A DNA stretch of 28,187 nt from CAIKMD01 sp036490955 (GCA_036490955.1 DASXCX010000077.1:1-28187); one strand, 5' to 3'; shown: positions 1 through 7,833, counted from the first letter of the stretch. A program made the numbers and translations. The notes: generated by a model not told the origin, from the sequence alone.

Positions 1-1
1 C

Positions 2-1153
2 GGGGATTTCCAGACCGTGCTGGAGAAGGCGCTAGCCGCTGCCGATTATCCCACACTTGTCGCGAGGCGCGACGAAGCGCGGCGCGCGGGCAAGCTCGCT
101 GGCATCGGCATCGCCTGCTGCCTCGAGCCCTCCGGCGGTAACTCCGCTTTCGAGCCGCTCTTCAATCCGAAGAACGAGACCACGACCTGGATGGAGGCGG
201 CGAGCATCAAGATCGATGGCGCCGGGTCAGTCGTGGTGTCGATCAACACTTCGTCTTCGGGGCAAGGGCATGAAAGCCTTGCCGCGACCGTCGTTGGCGA
301 GGTGCTGGAGCGCGAGCCGGAGACCATCCGCGTCGTGCGCAACGATTCGCTTTCGGCGCTGCCGTCCAATAGCCCGGTCGGCAGCCGCATGGCGATCATG
401 CTGGGCGGCGCTGCGGCGGGCGCGGCGAAGAAGCTGAAAGAAACCATCACCGCGATCGGCGCGCATAAGCTCGGCGTCGCGCTCGGCGAGGTCGACTATC
501 GCGACGGTGCCGTGATCGCGCGTGCCGATCCGGCGAAGAAAGTGTCGTGGGAGGCGATCGCCGAGATCGCCCACCGCAAATTCCACGAGCTGCCGCCGGG
601 CATCGAGCCGGGGCTGCAGGCGAGCCATGTGCTCGAAGTGCCGACCGGCGGCGCGCTGCCGAGCGCCGATGGCCGGGTGCAGATGTATCCTTGCTACGCC
701 TTCGAGGCGCATGTCGTCTATGCCGAGATCGATCGCATCACCGGCCAGGTCGCGCTCGGGCCCTATGTCGTCGGCCATGATTGCGGCGTGATGATCAATC
801 CGGACATCGTCCACGGCATGACCTATGGCGGTATCGCTCATGGCATCGGCGCCGCGCTCTATGAGCGCTTCCGCTATGACGAGAGCGGGCAGTTCCTCTC
901 CGGCACCTTCATGGATTATCTGATTCCGTCGGCGCATGAGGTGCCGGATGTGGCGATCGTCGATCATTGCACGCCCTCGCCGCTGACCGCGTTTGGCCAG
1001 AAAGGCTCGGGCGAGGCGGGTTATCTCGGCGCTCCGGCCGCGATATCATGCGCGGTGAACGACGCGCTGGCGCCGCTGGATTTGACGATCGCCGAACTGC
1101 CGATGACGCCGGGCCTGCTCGGCGATCTGATCGCAACGGGAAAGAAGGGTTGA
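2..1153 (+). CDS. Molybdenum hydroxylase large subunit (xanthine dehydrogenase/CO dehydrogenase CoxL family), C-terminal part
   Basis: The reading frame is open through the left edge, so the 5' part lies outside the window; about 383 residues are seen of a family usually near 750-800. This is the C-terminal half of the molybdopterin-cytosine-dinucleotide subunit, which hydroxylates an aromatic or heterocyclic carbon or an aldehyde using water. Visible marks are the Mo-cofactor loop GQGHESL near residue 95 and the catalytic glutamate in GQKGSGEAGYLGAP near the C terminus. The FAD and 2Fe-2S partner subunits are not in the window and may lie upstream. The substrate cannot be read from sequence. 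The ACMSD-type and UbiD decarboxylases downstream point to an aromatic or N-heteroaromatic acid. The GTG at 17 is internal, not a real start. Family call sure, substrate open. Confidence 0.9.
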   Translation, partial: GDFQTVLEKALAAADYPTLVARRDEARRAGKLAGIGIACCLEPSGGNSAFEPLFNPKNETTTWMEAASIKIDGAGSVVVSINTSSSGQGHESLAATVVGEVLEREPETIRVVRNDSLSALPSNSPVGSRMAIMLGGAAAGAAKKLKETITAIGAHKLGVALGEVDYRDGAVIARADPAKKVSWEAIAEIAHRKFHELPPGIEPGLQASHVLEVPTGGALPSADGRVQMYPCYAFEAHVVYAEIDRITGQVALGPYVVGHDCGVMINPDIVHGMTYGGIAHGIGAALYERFRYDESGQFLSGTFMDYLIPSAHEVPDVAIVDHCTPSPLTAFGQKGSGEAGYLGAPAAISCAVNDALAPLDLTIAELPMTPGLLGDLIATGKKG

Positions 1154-1171
1154 AAGGGCATCGCGCTATCC

Positions 1172-1248
1172 CGTCATTCCCGCGAAAGCGGGAATCCCAG
1201 GAAGAGTGCGGTGCAGTTGCCATGGATCCCCGCTTCGCGGGGATGACG
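1172..1248. repeat. Two-hairpin palindromic repeat, copy A (REPIN-like)
   Basis: The 77-bp element begins CGTCA (1172-1176) and ends TGACG (1244-1248). The left hairpin is ATTCCCGC, GAAA loop, GCGGGAAT (1176-1195). The right hairpin is ATCCCCGC, TTC loop, GCGGGGAT (1226-1244). The right half is a near copy of the left half in inverted orientation, the layout of a REP doublet. It fills the gap between the hydroxylase and amidohydrolase genes and could also act as a transcript-end or mRNA-stabilising hairpin. Related elements lie at 5493-5566 and 23847-23900. Confidence 0.8.
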
Positions 1249-1261
1249 ATGTGAAAAGCCT

Positions 1262-1269
1262 AAAGGAGG
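1262..1269 (+). promoter_or_regulatory. Strong ribosome binding site that fixes a TTG start
   Basis: AAAGGAGG lies 5 nt before TTG at 1275. It is the only good Shine-Dalgarno sequence in the region, and it excludes the in-frame upstream codons at 1206 and 1251, which fall in or beside the palindromic repeat. Confidence 0.75.
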
Positions 1270-1274
1270 CATCG

Positions 1275-2276
1275 TTGAATATCGATACGCATGGTCATTA
1301 CGTTCCCAGTTCTTTCCTCGAAGGCGTCGCGAGCCAGCGGCGGATGTTCCCGTCGGTGAAGGTGCATAACGAGAAGCCTGGCATGCGCTTCAGCTTCGGC
1401 GCGGCGGCGCCGACGCGGCCGGTCGGCGCGTTGCTGCACGATCTCGAGAAGCGCAAGGAATGGCTTGGTAAGGCGCGGGTCGACTTTCAGCTCGTGGGCT
1501 CGTGGCTCGATATTTTCGGCTATGAGCTGCCGCCGGAAGAAGGCGCCGATTGGTGCCGTTTCATGAACGAGACAATGCTGAAGGACATCAAGCCGTTGCC
1601 GGCGCTGAAGCCGCTGGCCTGCGTGCCGCTGCAAAGCGGCAAGCTCGCGGCGCAAGTGCTCGAAGAAGCGCTCGGCCAGGGCTTCCACGGGGCGATGATC
1701 GGCACGCAGCCGAAGGGCGAGCTCGGCAAGCTCGACGATCCCGATCTCAATCCCTTCTGGGAGGCGTGCAACGCGCATAAGGCGACGTTGATGGTGCATC
1801 CGATGTTCATCTGCGGCGACGACCGGGTGAAAGACTACGATCTGATGAACGCGGTCGGCCGCGTGTCGGATACATCGATCGCGCTGGCGCGGCTGATGTT
1901 CGCTGGCCATCTGACGCGTTACCCCAACATGACGTTGCTGATCTCGCATGGCGGCGCTGCGCTGCCGTACGCGCTCGGCCGCTTCAAGCGGAACAATACG
2001 ATCCATAAAGGCGAATACGCCGATGTCGAAGCCGAATTCAAGAAGCTCTATTTCGACAGCGTGTTGTTCGAGCCGCGGGCGCTCCGTTACCTCTGTGACG
2101 TTGCCGGCGCCGACAAGGTTTGCCTCGGCTCGGATTTCCCCTTTCCGATCGGCGATCCCGATCCGGTGAAGGTGGTCGAGGAGACACCCCTCACCGTCGC
2201 CGAGCGCCGCGCCATCCTCGGCGAGACCGCGGCACGCATCTTCAAGGTCGATTGCGAATGCGGAGCGAGCCTGTGA
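1275..2276 (+). CDS. ACMSD-type amidohydrolase (amidohydrolase 2 family), probable non-oxidative decarboxylase
   Basis: The 333-residue TIM-barrel protein belongs to the 2-amino-3-carboxymuconate-6-semialdehyde decarboxylase family, whose members decarboxylate aromatic acids non-oxidatively with a divalent metal. Metal ligands are visible: the opening D-T-H-G-H (HxH), H in LMVHPMF near residue 175, H in LISHGG near 223, and the aspartate in GSDFPFP near 285. The TTG start is chosen because of AAAGGAGG 5 nt upstream and because the HxH motif then falls at residues 6-8, as usual for the family. The gene overlaps the next one by GTGA, so the two are translationally coupled. Family members include the PicC-type 3,6-dihydroxypicolinate decarboxylase. 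Whether this acts on a pyridine or a benzene acid is inference. Confidence 0.88.
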   Translation: MNIDTHGHYVPSSFLEGVASQRRMFPSVKVHNEKPGMRFSFGAAAPTRPVGALLHDLEKRKEWLGKARVDFQLVGSWLDIFGYELPPEEGADWCRFMNETMLKDIKPLPALKPLACVPLQSGKLAAQVLEEALGQGFHGAMIGTQPKGELGKLDDPDLNPFWEACNAHKATLMVHPMFICGDDRVKDYDLMNAVGRVSDTSIALARLMFAGHLTRYPNMTLLISHGGAALPYALGRFKRNNTIHKGEYADVEAEFKKLYFDSVLFEPRALRYLCDVAGADKVCLGSDFPFPIGDPDPVKVVEETPLTVAERRAILGETAARIFKVDCECGASL

Positions 2277-3910
2277 GCGCGCCGACGCGCAATTATCCCG
2301 ATCTCCACGATCATCTCGATGCGCTCCGGGCGAAGAATCTCCTCATCACCGTCGACGAGAAGATCGATAAGGACGCGGAGCTCCATCCGCTGGTGCGCTG
2401 GGCTTTCGTCGGCGGCATGAAGGAGGAGGAGCGCAAGGCGTTCCTCTTTACCAATATCGTCGACGGCAAGGGCCGGAAATTCGAGATGCCGGTGGTGGTG
2501 GGCGCGATCGCCGCCAACCGCGCGATCTATTCCATCGGCATGGGTGCGCCCGTCGAGGGGATCGATCGCAAATGGGAGAGCGCCATCGCCCATCCCGTCG
2601 AGCCACGCATCGTCAACGACGCGCCGTGCCACGAGGTGGTGATCGAGGGCAAGGCGCTCGAAGGCGAGGGGCATGGGCTCGACGCACTGCCAATCCCGGT
2701 CTCGACGCCGGGCTTCGATGCTGCGCCGACGCTCACCGCGACCAACGTCATCACGCGCGATCCCGACACGCTGGTGCAGAATATGGGCACCTATCGCGCG
2801 GCGCTGAAAGCGCCCGACCGGCTGGTCGTCCGCATGGCAACGCGCGTCGGCGGCGCCGGCGGCTATCAGCATTACTTGAAGCATCAGAAGCGTGGCGACA
2901 AGACAATGCCCTGCGCCATCGTTCTCGGCTGCCCGCCCTATGTCGCTTTCATGGGCCCGCAGAAGCTGCCTATCGATATGGACGAATTCAAGGTAGCGGG
3001 CGGATTGGCGGGAGGCCCGATCAATGTCGTGCGCGCGCGCACCGTCGACCTCATGGTGCCGGCCGAAGCCGAAGTCGTGATCGAGGGTTTGATCGACACC
3101 GAATATGTCGAGCCGGAAGCGCCGTTCGGCGAAAGCCACGGCCATCTCGCGCTCGAGGAATTCAATATGCCGATGCGCGTTACGGCGATCACCCATCGCC
3201 GCAACGCCGTCATCCCGTCTTATATCAGCCAGGTCGCGCCGTCCGAATCGAGCGTCATCAAGCGCGTCTCTTATGAGCCGCTGTTCCTGACGCATCTCCG
3301 CGATACGCTCGGCATCAAGGGCGTTAAGCGTGTCTCGCTGCATGAGAAGCTGACGGGCCTGCTGCGCGTGACGGTGGTCTCTTTCGCCAAAGGCACGTCG
3401 CGCACCGAGATCTGGCGCGCGCTGCAAGGCGCCGCCTTCTTCAAGGGCGATATGAGCAAGATAACAATCGGCGTCAGCGAGGATATCGATCCCGATAACG
3501 CCGATGCGATTCTTTGGGCGATGGCCTATCGCATGAATCCGGTTGAGGATGTGCAAACCGTCGCGCATCGCGGCATGGGCCACGGACCCCAGCGCGAATC
3601 CGACGCGGCCGAGGATTCGACCCTGCTCATGGACGCGACGGCGAAAGGCGACATGCCGCCTTTGGCACTGCCGACGCGCGAATATATGGAGCGGGCGAAG
3701 AAGATCTGGGAAAAGCTCGGCCTGCCGGCGCTCAGACCCGAAGCACCGTGGTTCGGCTATTCGCTCGGCGATTGGTTGCCGGAATGGGATCAGGCGGCCC
3801 AGCGCGCCGCGACCGGCCGCTATCTCGAAAACGGTCGCATCAGCGCACAACAGCGCCGCAAAGGCGTGAAGCCCGAGACGAAGTTCCGGCCGGACAAGCC
3901 GAACGATTGA
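2273..3910 (+). CDS. UbiD-family decarboxylase (prenylated-FMN dependent)
   Basis: The 545-residue protein resembles UbiD/Fdc1, which reversibly decarboxylates aromatic, heteroaromatic or alpha,beta-unsaturated acids with prenylated FMN. With the GTG start, N170 and R175 (QNMGTYR) match the cofactor-binding Asn/Arg of Fdc1. E282 and E287 (PEAPFGE) match its catalytic Glu pair, and E238 (DEFKVAGGL) the third metal ligand. It is somewhat longer than the usual 490-500 residues. GTG at 2273 overlaps the stop of the amidohydrolase (GTGA) and has GGAGCGAG about 4 nt upstream; ATG at 2258 is an alternative. No UbiX-type prenyltransferase is in the window, so the cofactor must come from elsewhere. 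It converges with the next gene at a gap of only 16 bp. Substrate unknown; furan, pyridine and benzene acids all occur in the family. Confidence 0.92.
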   Translation: MSAPTRNYPDLHDHLDALRAKNLLITVDEKIDKDAELHPLVRWAFVGGMKEEERKAFLFTNIVDGKGRKFEMPVVVGAIAANRAIYSIGMGAPVEGIDRKWESAIAHPVEPRIVNDAPCHEVVIEGKALEGEGHGLDALPIPVSTPGFDAAPTLTATNVITRDPDTLVQNMGTYRAALKAPDRLVVRMATRVGGAGGYQHYLKHQKRGDKTMPCAIVLGCPPYVAFMGPQKLPIDMDEFKVAGGLAGGPINVVRARTVDLMVPAEAEVVIEGLIDTEYVEPEAPFGESHGHLALEEFNMPMRVTAITHRRNAVIPSYISQVAPSESSVIKRVSYEPLFLTHLRDTLGIKGVKRVSLHEKLTGLLRVTVVSFAKGTSRTEIWRALQGAAFFKGDMSKITIGVSEDIDPDNADAILWAMAYRMNPVEDVQTVAHRGMGHGPQRESDAAEDSTLLMDATAKGDMPPLALPTREYMERAKKIWEKLGLPALRPEAPWFGYSLGDWLPEWDQAAQRAATGRYLENGRISAQQRRKGVKPETKFRPDKPND

Positions 3911-3926
3911 AGCAAGGCTGCGTGCG

Positions 3927-4631
3927 CTACTCCGCCGCTTGCTTCTTGCCGTTCTTGGCGAGGAGGCCGATCAGCGTGTCGGTCGACATCACGTCGCCGA
4001 AGGTGCCGTAGAAAGCGGTGAGCGCGCGGTTGTGCTCTTCGTCGCTGTACGACGCGTTGCCGTCGCTGATCATCGTCACGGCGTAGTTCAGCATCATCGC
4101 GTCGCGCGCGGTGGACTCGCAGCACACGCCGGTCACCGTCCCGGTGATGAGAAGATTATCGATGCCGCGTGCCTTCAGCACCCTGTCGAGCTCGCCCGAG
4201 CCTTGGATGAAGGCGGAGAAGCGGCGCTTCTCGACGATCTGGTCCTCGGGCATCACCTGGAGGTCCGCGTAAATCTCATGGCCTTTGGCGCCTTTGGTCA
4301 GGGCCGCGCTGCGCTTGGCGCCGTTCGCCGGGGTCGAGAGGCGATAATAGATCGACCATTCATGATCGATCGCCTTGTCATAGGTGGTGACGATCCAGAC
4401 GACCAGACCACCGGCGGCACGGACCGCAGCGGCCAGGCGGTTGACGTTCGGCACGATCTCGCGCGCTTCGTGAATTTCCGCGAAGGCGACGCCCGGCAAC
4501 ATGAAGCCGTTCTGCAGATCGACGACGATCAGCGCGGTGCGCGCCGGATCGAAATCCTCGAACACATGTTCTTTCCCGCGGCGAGCGACGACGCGGTCGA
4601 TGATGGTCTGCGGAATGGCGACTTTGTGCAT
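3927..4631 (-). CDS. Isochorismatase-like cysteine hydrolase (probable amidohydrolase)
   Basis: This 234-residue cysteine hydrolase of the isochorismatase superfamily shows the full catalytic triad: D38 in VVDLQNGF, K135 in EKRRFSAF, and C170 in TGVCCEST, next to the usual cis-peptide region. Family members hydrolyse C-N bonds of amides such as maleamate (NicF/PicF), ureidoacrylate (RutB), nicotinamide or N-carbamoylsarcosine. The start at 4631 is taken because GGAGG lies about 6 nt upstream. The longer frame to 4682 would run over the divergent promoter region. It is divergent from an alpha/beta hydrolase. A deaminating amidase beside a deformylase-like hydrolase fits the lower part of a pyridine ring pathway, but specificity cannot be read from the sequence. 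Confidence 0.88.
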   Translation of the reverse strand: MHKVAIPQTIIDRVVARRGKEHVFEDFDPARTALIVVDLQNGFMLPGVAFAEIHEAREIVPNVNRLAAAVRAAGGLVVWIVTTYDKAIDHEWSIYYRLSTPANGAKRSAALTKGAKGHEIYADLQVMPEDQIVEKRRFSAFIQGSGELDRVLKARGIDNLLITGTVTGVCCESTARDAMMLNYAVTMISDGNASYSDEEHNRALTAFYGTFGDVMSTDTLIGLLAKNGKKQAAE

Positions 4632-4652
4632 GGGATACCTCCGTTCGCAGCT

Positions 4653-4682
4653 ACGATAAGCCCGTCCTGTGCTTGCGTGCAA
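4653..4682 (-). promoter_or_regulatory. Candidate promoter of the isochorismatase-like gene
   Basis: On the minus strand, TTGCAC (4677-4682) and TATCGT (4653-4658) are 18 bp apart. The predicted start of transcription is about 15 nt before the ATG. The -35 box overlaps that of the opposing promoter inside the palindrome TTGCGTGCAA (4673-4682). Prediction from consensus only. Confidence 0.4.
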
Positions 4683-4701
4683 CGACCTCGCTTTCTATCG
4701 T
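4673..4701 (+). promoter_or_regulatory. Candidate promoter of the alpha/beta hydrolase gene
   Basis: TTGCGT (4673-4678) and TATCGT (4696-4701) are separated by 17 bp, giving a leader of about 16 nt before the ATG at 4724. The -10 box begins an 11-mer, TATCGTCGCAA, that recurs at 7859-7869 just before the amidase gene. Prediction from consensus only. Confidence 0.4.
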
Positions 4702-4723
4702 CGCAAATCGTCGGGGAGAGCGC

Positions 4724-5491
4724 ATGGAACAGGCAAAACGGCAAATAAACGGCACCGAATTGAATGTTTATGAGGCAGGAAGCGGCGAAACGCTGCTCTT
4801 TCTCCACGGCGCCGGCGGATCGAATTGGAGTCCTTTGCTCCAGCTCCTCGCCGAAAAGCATCGCGTCCTCGCGCCCGAGCATCCCGGCTTCGGCCGCTCG
4901 CAGATCCCCGAATGGATGATGGGCATCGGCGATCTTGCCTATTTCTATCTCGATTTCCTCGATCGGCTCGATCTGAGGAACGTCCATCTCGTGGGCCATT
5001 CGCTCGGCGGCTGGACCGCGGCCGAGATCGCCGTGCGCAACACATCGCGCCTCAAGAGCCTCACGCTGCTGGCGCCGGCCGGCGTGCGCTCGCCCAACGT
5101 GCCCTTCGGCGATATCTTTCTCTGGTCGCCGGAAGAGCACGCGCAGCACATGTTCTACGACAAGAAATTCGTCGAAGAGCGCTTGAAGCAACTCGCGACG
5201 ATGGATCAGGACACTTGGTTGCAGAACCGCGCCGCCGGTGCGCGGCTCGCCTGGAATCCGCGCCTCAACAATCCGCAGCTACCTTATTGGCTGCATCGCA
5301 TCGATGTGCCGACGCTTTTCATCTGGGGCAAAAACGATGAGATCTGCCCGTTCGATTGCGCCCAATATTTCTTGAAGCCGATCGAAAACGCGACGCTCGA
5401 TGCGATGGACCGGACCGGCCATGCGCTGCACACGGAGAGGCCAAAAGAAGTCACGGATAGGATCGTGGCCTTTATTGATAAACAAAAATAG
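4724..5491 (+). CDS. Alpha/beta hydrolase (meta-cleavage-product hydrolase or deformylase type)
   Basis: This 255-residue cytoplasmic alpha/beta-hydrolase has the oxyanion-hole motif HGAGGSNW (residues 28-35), the nucleophile elbow GHSLGG with S93, the acid D205 in GKNDEICP and the base H233 in TGHALH. Size and motif spacing fit the group that includes ring-cleavage product hydrolases and N-formylmaleamate deformylase (NicD/PicE). ATG at 4724 is chosen for GGGGAGAG just upstream; the frame extends to 4673 but has no site there. It is divergent from the isochorismatase-like gene with probably shared control, and a palindromic repeat follows its stop codon at once. The reaction is inferred from context only. 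Confidence 0.88.
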   Translation: MEQAKRQINGTELNVYEAGSGETLLFLHGAGGSNWSPLLQLLAEKHRVLAPEHPGFGRSQIPEWMMGIGDLAYFYLDFLDRLDLRNVHLVGHSLGGWTAAEIAVRNTSRLKSLTLLAPAGVRSPNVPFGDIFLWSPEEHAQHMFYDKKFVEERLKQLATMDQDTWLQNRAAGARLAWNPRLNNPQLPYWLHRIDVPTLFIWGKNDEICPFDCAQYFLKPIENATLDAMDRTGHALHTERPKEVTDRIVAFIDKQK

Positions 5492-5492
5492 C

Positions 5493-5566
5493 CGTCATGG
5501 CCGGGACTGGCCCGGCCATGCATGTGCTTCAAGTCGTGGATGCCCGGAACAGGTCCGGGCCTGACG
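5493..5566. repeat. Two-hairpin palindromic repeat, copy B (REPIN-like)
   Basis: The 74-bp element has CGTCA at 5493-5497 and TGACG at 5562-5566. The left hairpin is a perfect 9-bp stem, ATGGCCGGG/CCCGGCCAT, with a 5-nt loop (5497-5519). The right hairpin is GCCCGGA/TCCGGGC (5542-5560). It lies in the gap between two convergent genes and could terminate transcription from either side. The stem sequence differs from copy A but the ends and layout are the same. Confidence 0.75.
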
Positions 5567-5578
5567 AGAAGGGAGGGC

Positions 5579-6610
5579 TTACTTACTCTCGCTCTTCGCC
5601 GCGTCGGCAGCAATCTTCACTACCTCGGGCGAGGATTTGTAGATATCGGCAACGAGCGCCTGGACATCGGCACCGGACACCGGCTGCACTTCGAGATCGG
5701 TTTTCTGTGCTTCCTCGAGGTAGGCCTTGTCCTTCATCGTATCGTCGAAAGCCTTGCGCAGCGCGGCGACGCGCTCCGCCGGCACGCCAGGCGCCGTCGC
5801 ATAGGGCCGAGCCACGCTTTGACGCCCGAAGATGAGCTTCAGCGCGTCGCGTTCTTGTGGGTCTTTCGTCTCGTCCATGATCAACGGAACGTCCGGCAGA
5901 TCGGGATGTTTCTGCAACGACAGCTGCACGGGAATGACGATCTCTTTCTTCTGATAGAGCGCGTAGCTCGTGCTCTTGACGCTCGACCACGACCAGCCGC
6001 AGCGTCCATTGACCTCACCGCGCTGCATCGCAAGCAAGACGTCGCTGCCGCCCGGATAGCCGGTGACCAGCTTCATCTTCATCTTGAACATGTTGCGCAG
6101 CACGTCGGGGAAGACGTCGGTGTCGGAGCCGGAGCCGGTGCCGCCGACCGTATAGGATTTCGTCATCATGTCCTGCCAGGTCGCGACGCTCGAATCGCTG
6201 CGAAAGGCGCACACGCTGACCTCGTTGGTGATGCTGCCGATCCAATTGAGCTTCTGGGCGTCGAATTCGACGCCGGTCTTGTCGAAGAGCGGCTGCATTG
6301 CCATGCCGCGCGCAAAAGTGGCGATGATCGTGCCGTCCTTCGGCGCGAGGTTCGCGAGGTAATTCACCACTTTGAGGCTGCCGGCGCCCGGCATGTTCTG
6401 CGGCACGACACTGGGATTGCCGGGAATGTGCTCGCTTAAATGCCGCGCCAAGACGCGGGCATAGAGGTCGTAGCCGCCGCCGGCGCTGTAGCCGATATCG
6501 ATGGTGACGGTGCGGCCTTTGTAGAAATCGGCGACCGAATCGGCGGCGCACGCCGCCGGTGCCGCGAACGCGATGGCGGAAATTGTCAGTGCAAGGACAA
6601 AAAAACGCAT
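5579..6610 (-). CDS. TctC/Bug-family periplasmic solute-binding protein
   Basis: The 343-residue extracytoplasmic binding protein is of the tripartite tricarboxylate transporter (TTT) type, which captures organic anions, often carboxylic or aromatic acids. The N terminus is a signal peptide (MRFFVLALTISAIAFA, cut near AACAADS), followed by the family core around YSAGGGYDLYARVLARHL and GNPSVVPQNMPGAGSL. The start at 6610 places the signal peptide at the N terminus; the frame runs to 6655, but that would overlap the cupin gene. It is the last gene of a minus-strand operon, 4 bp after the stop of the first cupin. No TctA or TctB membrane subunit is in the window, so it is an orphan, as many Bug proteins are. 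Likely ligand: the acid handled by this cluster (inference). Confidence 0.9.
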   Translation of the reverse strand: MRFFVLALTISAIAFAAPAACAADSVADFYKGRTVTIDIGYSAGGGYDLYARVLARHLSEHIPGNPSVVPQNMPGAGSLKVVNYLANLAPKDGTIIATFARGMAMQPLFDKTGVEFDAQKLNWIGSITNEVSVCAFRSDSSVATWQDMMTKSYTVGGTGSGSDTDVFPDVLRNMFKMKMKLVTGYPGGSDVLLAMQRGEVNGRCGWSWSSVKSTSYALYQKKEIVIPVQLSLQKHPDLPDVPLIMDETKDPQERDALKLIFGRQSVARPYATAPGVPAERVAALRKAFDDTMKDKAYLEEAQKTDLEVQPVSGADVQALVADIYKSSPEVVKIAADAAKSESK

Positions 6611-6614
6611 CTCG

Positions 6615-7166
6615 TTAAAACCCCGGTGCATGCTCGACCTGGTCGAGCCAGTCAAAGCCCATCTCGCGAACGATCCGGTTGCTGATGACGATCAGCCGCG
6701 CCTCCTTCGTCGCATCGGCATTGAAATGCTGATGCATGGTGAAGGGCGGCACATAGATGAAATCGCCACGCGACCATTCGATCTTCTTCGGCTCCTCTTC
6801 CCAGGACCATTCGAATTTGTCGAGGCAATCGAACTTCAAATCCCAGTGAAGATCGTAGCCCGAGCCTTCGGCGACGAAGGCGACCTCTTCCCACATATGG
6901 CGATGCTTGCCGGAGCGACCACCGCCTTCGAGGAATTGCATGTAGGCCTCGATGCAGCATTCGCGTGTGTTGAGCTTCTCGTGGACGAGATGCTTCAAGA
7001 GCCCGTCGGGCGAGTTCTCGAACGGCATCTCCTCGGCATGAACGACGTTGCGCAGGCTTTCATAAAGCGTGCGGAACTGGGCGGATTGCGCGATTGCGTC
7101 GGTGCGGTAACTGCAGCTTTCGCCGCCGGCATGAGCGAAGTCGCGTTCGTCAGGTGCTTTTGCCAT
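6615..7166 (-). CDS. Cupin-domain protein 1 of a tandem pair
   Basis: The 183-residue single-domain cupin carries both metal-binding motifs. Motif 1 is GKHRHMWEEVAFVAEGSG (HxH, then E and G) and motif 2 is GDFIYVPPFTMHQHFN, so a 3-His/1-Glu metal site is likely. The C terminus has IVISNRIVREMGFDWLDQVE. No signal peptide is seen, so it should be cytoplasmic. It lies 11 bp downstream of a second cupin gene of similar size and 4 bp upstream of tctC, one transcript. Cupins of this kind include ring-cleaving dioxygenases, isomerases and decarboxylases. Overall resemblance is to uncharacterised cupins in catabolic clusters, and I cannot assign a reaction. The pair could form a heteromer. Confidence 0.82.
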   Translation of the reverse strand: MAKAPDERDFAHAGGESCSYRTDAIAQSAQFRTLYESLRNVVHAEEMPFENSPDGLLKHLVHEKLNTRECCIEAYMQFLEGGGRSGKHRHMWEEVAFVAEGSGYDLHWDLKFDCLDKFEWSWEEEPKKIEWSRGDFIYVPPFTMHQHFNADATKEARLIVISNRIVREMGFDWLDQVEHAPGF

Positions 7167-7177
7167 GTTTCTTTCCC

Positions 7178-7765
7178 TTATAGGTCCGTCGGCGGCTGCC
7201 AGTCCTCATGTCCCTTGATCGGCTCGTTCGGCGGATAGGACACGATTTTCTGGAACAGCAGGTGCATGAAGAGGAAGAGCGGCTTCGCCTTCATCACAAG
7301 GAGGATCGCCTCGTTCTCGGGATCGTCGTTGAAATGCTGATGGACACAGCCGTTCTCGACGATCATCACATCGCCCGCTTTCCAAGGGATGTGGCGCCCA
7401 TCGTGAATGTCGTGGCCGTAGCCCTTCAGCACGTAGAAAACAGCGCTGTTCATATGGCCGTGCTTCTGGCCGAAAGCACCGGGGCCATAGGCCTCAATAT
7501 GCGTCTCGATCGATTGCGCGACCATCGCCGCTTGCGGGTTGATGATCTGCTTGCCGTATTGCTGCGGCCCGCCTTTCCAGGGGAGCTGCTTGGCGGAGTA
7601 GATGCGCGGCTGGTCGAGGAGTTGCTTGTAGAGATGTGAATAGGTTCCGGCGAGCTCGCGCACGAAAATGCGTCGCTTGGTCCAGCGTTCCCATTTCACC
7701 TCGTTTTCGTCTTCGGGCTGGTTGTGGCCCGGCCCCGGCGGCTTGCGCTCATAGAGATCCGTCAT
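7178..7765 (-). CDS. Cupin-domain protein 2 of a tandem pair
   Basis: The 195-residue cytoplasmic cupin is the first gene of the minus-strand operon. Motif 1 is GQKHGHMNSAVFYVLKGYG, in which the usual Glu after HxH is replaced (HGHMNSA). Motif 2 is GDVMIVENGCVHQHFN. The loss of Glu suggests a 3-His site or a weaker metal site than in its partner. The C-terminal stretch LFLFMHLLFQKIVSYPPNEP is hydrophobic and could be an interface. The N terminus is charged and proline-rich. GAGGAAACG stands just before the ATG. Sequence length and motif spacing resemble the downstream cupin, so the two may be old paralogues or subunits of one enzyme. Function unknown. Confidence 0.8.
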   Translation of the reverse strand: MTDLYERKPPGPGHNQPEDENEVKWERWTKRRIFVRELAGTYSHLYKQLLDQPRIYSAKQLPWKGGPQQYGKQIINPQAAMVAQSIETHIEAYGPGAFGQKHGHMNSAVFYVLKGYGHDIHDGRHIPWKAGDVMIVENGCVHQHFNDDPENEAILLVMKAKPLFLFMHLLFQKIVSYPPNEPIKGHEDWQPPTDL

Positions 7766-7791
7766 CGTTTCCTCGCTTTTGTCAGGTGAGA

Positions 7792-7820
7792 AGGATAACG
7801 AGGCGATTTCGGCGAGACAA
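7792..7820 (-). promoter_or_regulatory. Candidate promoter of the cupin-cupin-tctC operon
   Basis: On the minus strand, TTGTCT (7815-7820) and TATCCT (7792-7797) are 17 bp apart, with the start of transcription about 20 nt before the ATG of the second cupin. Consensus match only. Confidence 0.4.
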
Positions 7821-7833
7821 TTGGGGCAGGCGG

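Noticed and set aside
1206..1274. Longer N terminus for the amidohydrolase
   Set aside because: It would translate the palindromic repeat and lacks a ribosome site; TTG at 1275 has a near-perfect one.
2087..3850. 587-codon open frame antisense to the UbiD gene
   Set aside because: It mirrors the codon structure of ubiD, is rich in Arg, His, Asp and Ala without any domain, and the sense frame has all catalytic residues of UbiD.
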